This document shows positions 57,990 through 64,000 of a stretch of 64,000 nucleotides of DNA, piece after piece; position 1 is the stretch's first letter, and every line of letters starts with the position of its first letter. The position numbers and the translations under genes are program-made. Source of the DNA: Eumeta japonica (lineage: Eukaryota > Arthropoda > Insecta > Lepidoptera > Psychidae); the NCBI GenBank assembly GCA_005406025.1, contig BGZK01001594.1:62001-126000 (forward strand), given 5' to 3'. The notes beneath the pieces are model-generated. The model did no database searches. It was not told the origin of the DNA and worked only from the letters and a program-made list of their open reading frames with translations.

Positions 57990-58260
57990 TATTTATCGTG
58001 ACGCTCGGGGAGGGCGGATTACGGGCGGCGCCCGACGATTTCAATTCGACTCGTAATAAGTTAGGCTCCCGTTGTTCGCGGGATTGATTTGATTACTTAA
58101 CGTTCAATTAGACGGCGGCCGCCTGCGCCCGCTACACCTGCGGCGGCCCGGCGGAGCACGGTCTGCGGCCGTCGGCGGGCCGCTGCGGGACCGGCGCCGG
58201 GCGGACCGGGAGTTTTAACTATTACCGTACCATTTGCTTTCATGAGATTTGCCGTTGGAG
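57990..58260. other. GC-rich island, possible regulatory element
   Basis: It starts with GACGCTCGGGGAGGGCGG and continues through GGCGGCCGCCTGCGCCCGC to GGCGCCGGGCGGACCGGG. The AT-rich words between (GTAATAAGTTA, TTGATTTGATTAC) are typical of homeodomain sites. Open frames are composition artefacts. Confidence 0.35.
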
Positions 58261-59099
58261 TGGCGTAGGCTGCTGTAGAGTTATCACGAGATAGTAAATG
58301 CAAGTGAGAAAGTTATGGTCAAAATTAATATTTGGTCCCCGAATGCGCTACGGTAAAATTAATGAATTTATCAACTACAAAAACTGTCTTCAAATAATTG
58401 GATAGCGATCAAAACAAAAATCTCTTTTAACTCTATCATTCAGTAGTCTCAGTTTAGTTTAATTCAGGATTTCCCTTCCTGAAATCCTTCTATCTTTATT
58501 ATAAATCATAAGAAAATGATTTATATCTATTTTAGCGTGCCTTTATTGAAATTCACATATTTATTTATTGATGTGACTTAATCAATGGTAAATTGATAAG
58601 CTAATTTTAAACAAATTTTTAATGTTTTAAGGGATGTAAAATTTTGTATGTATTTTTAACAAAATGTACGATGCTATTTAATGTCGTAGTCGAAATCGTC
58701 TGGTTATATAGGATTTTCCCAATGGCCTTTGGCTTCGATTTTAAATTATATGCGAATGCTTAGTTTTTTATAACAAAACAAAATCTTAACCCGCGACGCA
58801 ATGTTAGCCGAGGTGAGAGCGGCTGTTACTCGAGCGCACTCGTAAGTTACTTCAGCGACTTGAAACATGTTTAATACGACTGCCTTATTCAAATTAAAAA
58901 AATATATATTAAAAATATTATGAAGAGAATAAAATGATTAATAGTTTTTTAAAAGTGGCAGTTCCGAATATGTGAAATCGATTCAGATTACATAAATGAA
59001 TTCTAACAAGTAGTAAAATGATAATAAAAACGAATGTTCCAACTCTTAATTATGCTTTTTGTCCTTTTATCAGCTCTCATACGTAAACCCGTCTGGTGT
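58261..59099. other. AT-rich intergenic DNA
   Basis: Nothing recognised. Confidence 0.4.
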
Positions 59100-59665
59100 A
59101 TTCGTTCAAAGCCAATATGAGGCGTTGAGATCGCATAGGCTTTCCCCGTTCACGGTGAAAGCGAATTCTATTTGCGAGCAAAGAAAGTCGTCCCGGAGTT
59201 CATGAAGGGGTCGTCTCAAATTAGCGAGCGTGCCGGCGTCGGCGCGGGCGCCGGCCGTCGTCGTCGACTCGCCCGCCCAAAATAGGGGATCCTCGGAGCG
59301 TTCCGGTAAACAGGGCGGGCGCGGGACCGAATCGGCGGGTAATTTCATGAAATTCCGCGAAGGGGGAGAATAAAAACGGCCCGTTCCGAATGAAAGGGTC
59401 GGTCGTGCGAGTCACGCCCGCGCCGCCCGCGCCCCGCCTGCGCCCCGCCGGCGCTAACCGCCCGTGAAACGAGCTAATATGAGAAATGTTGGATTAACGC
59501 CGATCTGGGAATTATGTCGTCATGCCCCCCGTGCCTCCCCCGCTCCGCCCCCGCCGCTAACCAGAACTTAACGGTTCAGATTGCAATCACGCCTGCGGGC
59601 GGCTGTGTGGGCTCACGCGCGACTGGAGCCTTTGCTACGTTCTGTTTGGGGGAGCAGTTTTGTTT
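59100..59665. other. Large GC-rich island, possible regulatory element
   Basis: This is the largest GC-rich block in the right half, with GGCGCGGGCGCCGGCCG and GCGCCCCGCCTGCGCCCCG runs separated by moderate-composition text such as GATTAACGCCGATCTGGG. Minus-strand open frames contain no domain. A promoter or exon of an outside gene is not excluded. Confidence 0.4.
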
Positions 59666-60878
59666 GAATTAAAATTTTATGTAAATTATTATATGATTAA
59701 ATATAATATCATGATCTATTTTGAATTGTCATATCTACGATAATATCAACAACTAAATATATATTTATTTTTGTAATTTGTGGTCAAGTTATTGTTCCAA
59801 ATGATGTTGACATCACTGATTTAAGTAAAATATTAATATAAATGTGGGGTAGCGAGAAAAGAGAATTTCATTTGAGAAATAACGTACAAAGATTGAAAAA
59901 ATGCAAAAAAAATAAAGTTGCCCTTTTTGTTTAAAAGAACACGGTTTCATAACGCACTGTACTACAAAGCAGAAAATAATTATCGAATTTCCCTCGGAAA
60001 AAACTCAAGAGTAAACCACGATTTGGCAAGTTTTTAACCACCAACTTTAATCTTCGAGTTTTAAAATGATTAAATCGAGAATCCCATCTATGACGATATA
60101 GTCAATAAATGTAACCAATAAAGTTGTTAAGTTCAAGTCCAGTAAAAGGAATTTGACGATACGAAAACTTGCCAAGTTGCATTATTGAGTAGACAAGAAC
60201 ATTACAAATTTTATTTTTAAATAACTGAAGAACGTTAAACACGGTAGGAGTTGTATTTTGAGAAACTTCAAAAAGTTCGGTTTCCAATTAAATATCATCT
60301 TTTATTAATGAAGTCGTTATCCAAGTAATTAATTATATTTTTCAAGTTATTTGTTACAAAATTATTGTTATTTTTAGAGTAGGTGTCTATTGTTAGATAT
60401 GTTGTAGTGGATGACACCGACTCCAACAATAACAATAATTGTAACTACATGATATTATCGTAATAATTTGATTGACTTTTAAGTGGTCTAATATTTTTCA
60501 TTTCATTTTATTTAGAAGAACTCTAAAAAATATTTTGATCTTTGTTTCTTATTGATAGGTTTGTGTTGAGTTAAATTTGAAGTGGGTACCTATCTTCTTG
60601 CGTAATAAACACATAGGTCGTACCTACATATTGATGAGTAGAAAAAGTAAGTTGATTATTAAATTGTAGAAGAATACATAATTGCTTTTTTTACTTTTAG
60701 TGTATATTAATTTGTTTTGATATACTTTTGTTATGAAGTCAGTTTTCTTTGTTAAAAAAATTGTTTAATTTTTGATTTTTTGAATCTGAAGTGCACTAAC
60801 TATTTTTTCTGAATATGGGTAGACCTACTAAACACGCTGCTCATAGATCGCACCCTTACTGTAAGCCGTTAAGAAGTT
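59666..60878. other. AT-rich intergenic DNA
   Basis: No gene supported. An open stretch at 60102-60287 (-) has no domain. Confidence 0.4.
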
Positions 60879-61033
60879 CCATTGAATATATAACACTCAG
60901 GTCTTTATAACTATCGAGGCCGGAAAACTATATTTATTTGGTTAGTTCTTCAATTTACTGTTTGTCAATTTGATACATTCTTAATCTCTCCCATTGAATA
61001 TTTCACACTCAGGTCTTTATTACCATCAAAGCC
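60879..61033 (+). repeat. Two-copy direct repeat, 42 bp, spacing 112 bp
   Basis: CCATTGAATATATAACACTC with AGGTCTTTATAACTATCGAG (60879) recurs as CCATTGAATATTTCACACTC with AGGTCTTTATTACCATCAAA (60991). Confidence 0.6.
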
Positions 61034-61444
61034 TCTGTACGTAGAAAGGAGCCCTGGTCAACCTTTTTTTCCTACAACCCTTAATAGTTTAAGAACTGAT
61101 ATTAGAAAAAACTACCCTCATCTGTTAATTAAGTCAAATAATGTTTTACAGGCATAAAACAATATGATAAATTTATGAGAACAATGTCTACCACCATAGT
61201 TCTGCTGCTACTGAAATAAATTAGTTAATTAATAATAATGTTTTTGCTTATTAAGTTAATTGCAAATCGCAAGCACCAAACTTTCGAATATCATGTTTTA
61301 CAACTTGTTACAATCGGCAATGACCGTTAGACTGCTACAGATACCTGTAGCCCGGTGGAAACAGGTAGATGAACCGAACTTCTTTCCCTTCTCTGTTAAT
61401 TAAAAAATATTATCATCGAATCCAAATAGAACTCGTTTTCGCAG

Positions 61445-61499
61445 GACCGGACACGGAGGCCGGATGCCATCCCCGTCTTCGAGAAAAAATCTAGCTAAA
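61445..61499 (+). CDS. Candidate 55-nt coding exon
   Basis: A good acceptor (CTCGTTTTCGCAG, ending 61444) and a good donor (GTAAGTAG at 61500) enclose 55 bases of GC-rich, coding-like DNA in AT-rich flanks. With one leading base the exon is open for 18 codons (TGHGGRMPSPSSRKNLAK). Another phase gives DRTRRPDAIPVFEKKSS and then a stop, as in a last exon. No family is recognised. Neighbouring exons are not visible. Confidence 0.35.
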
Positions 61500-61581
61500 G
61501 TAAGTAGTTTTTTTTTTGTACATGGACCTCGTAGCAATTAACAGTATACGTTCGTACATCCAACCTATACATGGGACGACG

Positions 61582-61835
61582 TATATAAGGAGTGGTGTGT
61601 TGCGATCACACTACAGCCTATGACATGGGTTTTGATTTACGATTTCAATCGTTTATGGACGATCTATATTTATTATTTTCGTATAAGGACGCGTAGCCAT
61701 GCTGCCAAAAGTACTTGGAAAGGTAGAAGACCACTCAAAAAAGCTGAACATCCTACGGTACGAAAAAAATCATTTCAGAAATTTCAAAGTAAGTATAATT
61801 TATCTTTAGTTGGTAGACTTCCTGAAGGTTTGTGA
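61582..61835 (+). promoter_or_regulatory. TATA-like promoter with a small ORF and splice donor downstream
   Basis: TATATAAG at 61582-61589 lies about 26-31 bases before ATCACACTACAG. An ATG at 61620 opens a 71-codon frame ending at 61835, its middle rich in Lys/Arg (KSTWKGRRPLKKAE). A strong donor-like GTAAGTAT at 61789 interrupts it. The product is unrecognised; the promoter and ORF are both tentative. Confidence 0.25.
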
Positions 61836-63187
61836 CGCTACTCGATGTCGGCCGCCACTGGGCCGCAGTTACTCGGTCAGCATCGTTCCGGTGCCACTGT
61901 CCTCGCGTCTTCTCAGCATCTCAAACTATGAGTTATGTGAGGAAACAATTCTGATCATATCATCAGCCGTCACTCCTGATGCAGTTCACGTTAAAAAGCC
62001 AAACGCACGGATAAACCGTCGCTTAACTCTGTGAGCCTAGTTGCTTCCCTTCACAAACGGAATCTGCCTTTCATACTTCATCTTTCTCACATAACCTTTA
62101 ATAATTTTAAAATAGGTCACAGTAGGTTTTTCTGCATCTTATAGTTTTTTTACCGTACCTTCATATGTTGAGTGCGGTGTCGGCCATCTGAAGGTCCATC
62201 AGCTCTCGTACGCAACATGACACAAAAACAAGACATATTAACTTATTAAATTTAAACTAATTGTAATACCATCCTATTTTTATAAAATCGAATTAAGAGG
62301 GCAATAATTAGTCAATACGCATCTATCCTACCATACCATTACAGACTAAATTTTGGATATTTTTTGTATATAACATATATTTACAATAACATTCGTTAAT
62401 GTCATTATGGCATAAACATAAGTGTCACTTTGGCTACATGTCACGTACGCTATTCGTCATCATACTGGATCTACGTACATGTACAAATACCATCAAAAAG
62501 TCTCCTAGGCAAAACTTCACAAAATTCTTACCCATATCGTAACTAATTTTTGTTTCTAATATTTACAAATTCTCTCTGAGCCGGGTTATTATATAATATA
62601 TCTGTATTTCCTAACTGAGCATTGTCTGAAGGGAAGTTTGGCTCTCTGCCATACATTAATATTTATGGAGACATCCCTCAAGTGTTTTCTATAGTTACAT
62701 TATAGCAAAACGTTACGGTAACTAGTGCCGGTAAGAAGTTAACGGTAAAAAGCTATGCTAGTTTCTTTGATAAGTTCTATCATACATCGATAACAGTTGC
62801 CGAAGTGTTTGATGAAATCTTTTTATAAACTATTTGTCTGCGGGTGAAAATTAGTAACAAATCGCGATATCGCTCCAAATACTCCGATCGTGTCTCTGAC
62901 AATGCTCGAGCAAAAAGCAATAAATACGTCGGTCGGATATTATTTCCCGTGGAGAACCAAATTTACAAAATATTTCGTTCATTAAAAATCCGATTTCGTT
63001 TTAGCAGTGACTCAGAGAATAGCTTTTGTTATAACATATATGGAGGCATATTCTGCAGCAGTTATTTTGTATTTTTTATCGCTCATGGTCATTATAATGG
63101 GCTCCATTAGACCAATATAATTTTTTTCTTAAAAGTCTTATACTAAAATTGGTTGCAATTTAGTCTGGTTGCTAACTTTGTTTCTTT
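61836..63187. other. Intergenic DNA
   Basis: No gene supported. The stretch 61830-62040 is GC-richer. An 88-codon open stretch at 62844-63110 has no domain. No LTR of the gypsy fragment was found here. Confidence 0.35.
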
Positions 63188-64000
63188 CTAAACATGCACA
63201 CGACATGATCCAACATACTTTTTTTCTTCTATCTCGGCATTTTTCACGAAATATCTTTCTCTTAACTTTCCTAATGCTTTGGTTAACCCGAAATGCCCCT
63301 CTGTCCAAGGTTGTTCATGCGCCTCTTTAAAGACCTCATCTAACATGCATCTCGGTAAGACTTTACCTCTTTCCTTTGTCCTAACCAATTTATTCTCATA
63401 TAAAATTTCGTTCCTTACAAAAAAATCTTGATACCTACCTCCATTCCTACCTAACGCTTCTACAGTAAATATAAACAATTTATAATCTCTCTGATTTTCT
63501 ATCAGTCTCCGTCGGAATCCTATTCGCCGTAAATTCTATCTCCTCCTCTACTATCTTTACTTCGTTATTTTACTTAACTGGATTGTTATCTTCCACTACA
63601 TTTAGACGTTCCGATGCATGGACAATTTTAAAATCGTATTCATGTAAACAAAGCGCATACCTAGCTAACCTGCCACTAAGATCTTTATTTACTTTTAGCC
63701 TTGTGGTCCGTCACCACTTCGAATGTCATTCACCAAACGTAATGTCTAAGTATTTAAATGCCCATAAAACTCCCAACCAATCGCGTTATCTCGCGGAATA
63801 TTTGTTTTCTATATCGCACAACTTTCGCGACGCGTAATATAGGGAATGCCTCTCCTATTTTCTCTACCATTTTCTCTCCTTGCATCAACAATGCACCTAA
63901 TGCTTTCCCCGTAGCATTTACAAATAGTCGAATCACTAATTTGTTGTAATTATTCTCAGAATGTTTTAAGACCGGAGAATATAAGCCCTTCTTTAGCATT
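63188..64000 (-). pseudogene. Ty3/gypsy-type pol fragment: RNase H and integrase zinc finger
   Basis: Reading right to left from the window edge: LYSPVLKHSENNYNKLVIRL and FVNATGKALGALLMQ belong to the RNase H domain that follows reverse transcriptase. The usual catalytic Asp (FVDAS) is Asn here. After frameshifts and stops, FEVVTDHKA (about 63720) marks the end of RNase H, and then SGRLARYALCLHEYDFKIVH appears. At 63478-63188 is the integrase zinc-binding domain: HEQPWTEGHFGLTKAL with H54 and H62, and YVGSC with C92, but the second Cys is His. The catalytic integrase core and LTR are missing. It is clearly dead. Confidence 0.75.

Noticed and set aside
59106..59415. Minus-strand genes in the 59 kb island
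   Set aside because: Two overlapping frames, both low-complexity with no motif; GC composition explains them.

Overview
The window looks like nuclear DNA of a moth or butterfly. It is AT-rich, has long gene-poor stretches, and is packed with decayed transposable elements of kinds I associate with Lepidoptera. These include a TC...CTAG Helitron, jockey-type LINEs, a tRNA-derived SINE, repeats that start with AGGGTTCCG, and hAT, mariner and piggyBac remnants. There is no sign of prokaryotic organisation. I ran no database search; every family name rests on motifs I could read.

One gene is clearly intact: a single-exon NAD-type short-chain dehydrogenase/reductase (SDR) resembling insect 15-hydroxyprostaglandin dehydrogenase, at 6935-7711 (+). 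A second copy in the same orientation lies at 24773-25545. It carries several small indels that break the frame, and it shares the 5' leader of the first copy. The two copies form a mosaic of near-identical and divergent blocks, which suggests gene conversion.

Layout. 1-3970: a decayed jockey-type LINE on the minus strand (ORF1 with three zinc knuckles, then an endonuclease-reverse transcriptase cut by the window edge). 3971-5040: a GC-rich region ending in a tRNA-like sequence. 6.9-7.8 kb: SDR copy 1. 8-24.6 kb: dispersed repeats, a Helitron, two copies of an element with 75-bp units, and a second jockey-type LINE remnant. 24.7-25.6 kb: SDR copy 2. 25.6-35 kb: microsatellites, a GC-rich island, more repeats and a dead mariner. 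35-48 kb: mostly unannotated DNA with a SINE, GC-rich islands that may be regulatory, long palindromes and a 194-bp hAT MITE with a perfect 8-bp target duplication. 49.6-53.6 kb: a broken hAT transposase inserted in a ~305-bp tandem repeat, then a LINE endonuclease fragment. 55.7-56.9 kb: a short piggyBac-like element with TTAA duplications and leftover ends of its transposase. 57-62 kb: two further GC-rich islands, a nested hairpin, a possible 55-nt exon and a TATA-like promoter. 63.2-64 kb: a dead Ty3/gypsy pol fragment (RNase H and integrase zinc finger), minus strand.

Apart from the two SDR copies, the annotated elements do not form a pathway. The window reads as intergenic or intronic DNA that holds one small enzyme locus, a set of GC-rich islands and many layers of transposon debris.
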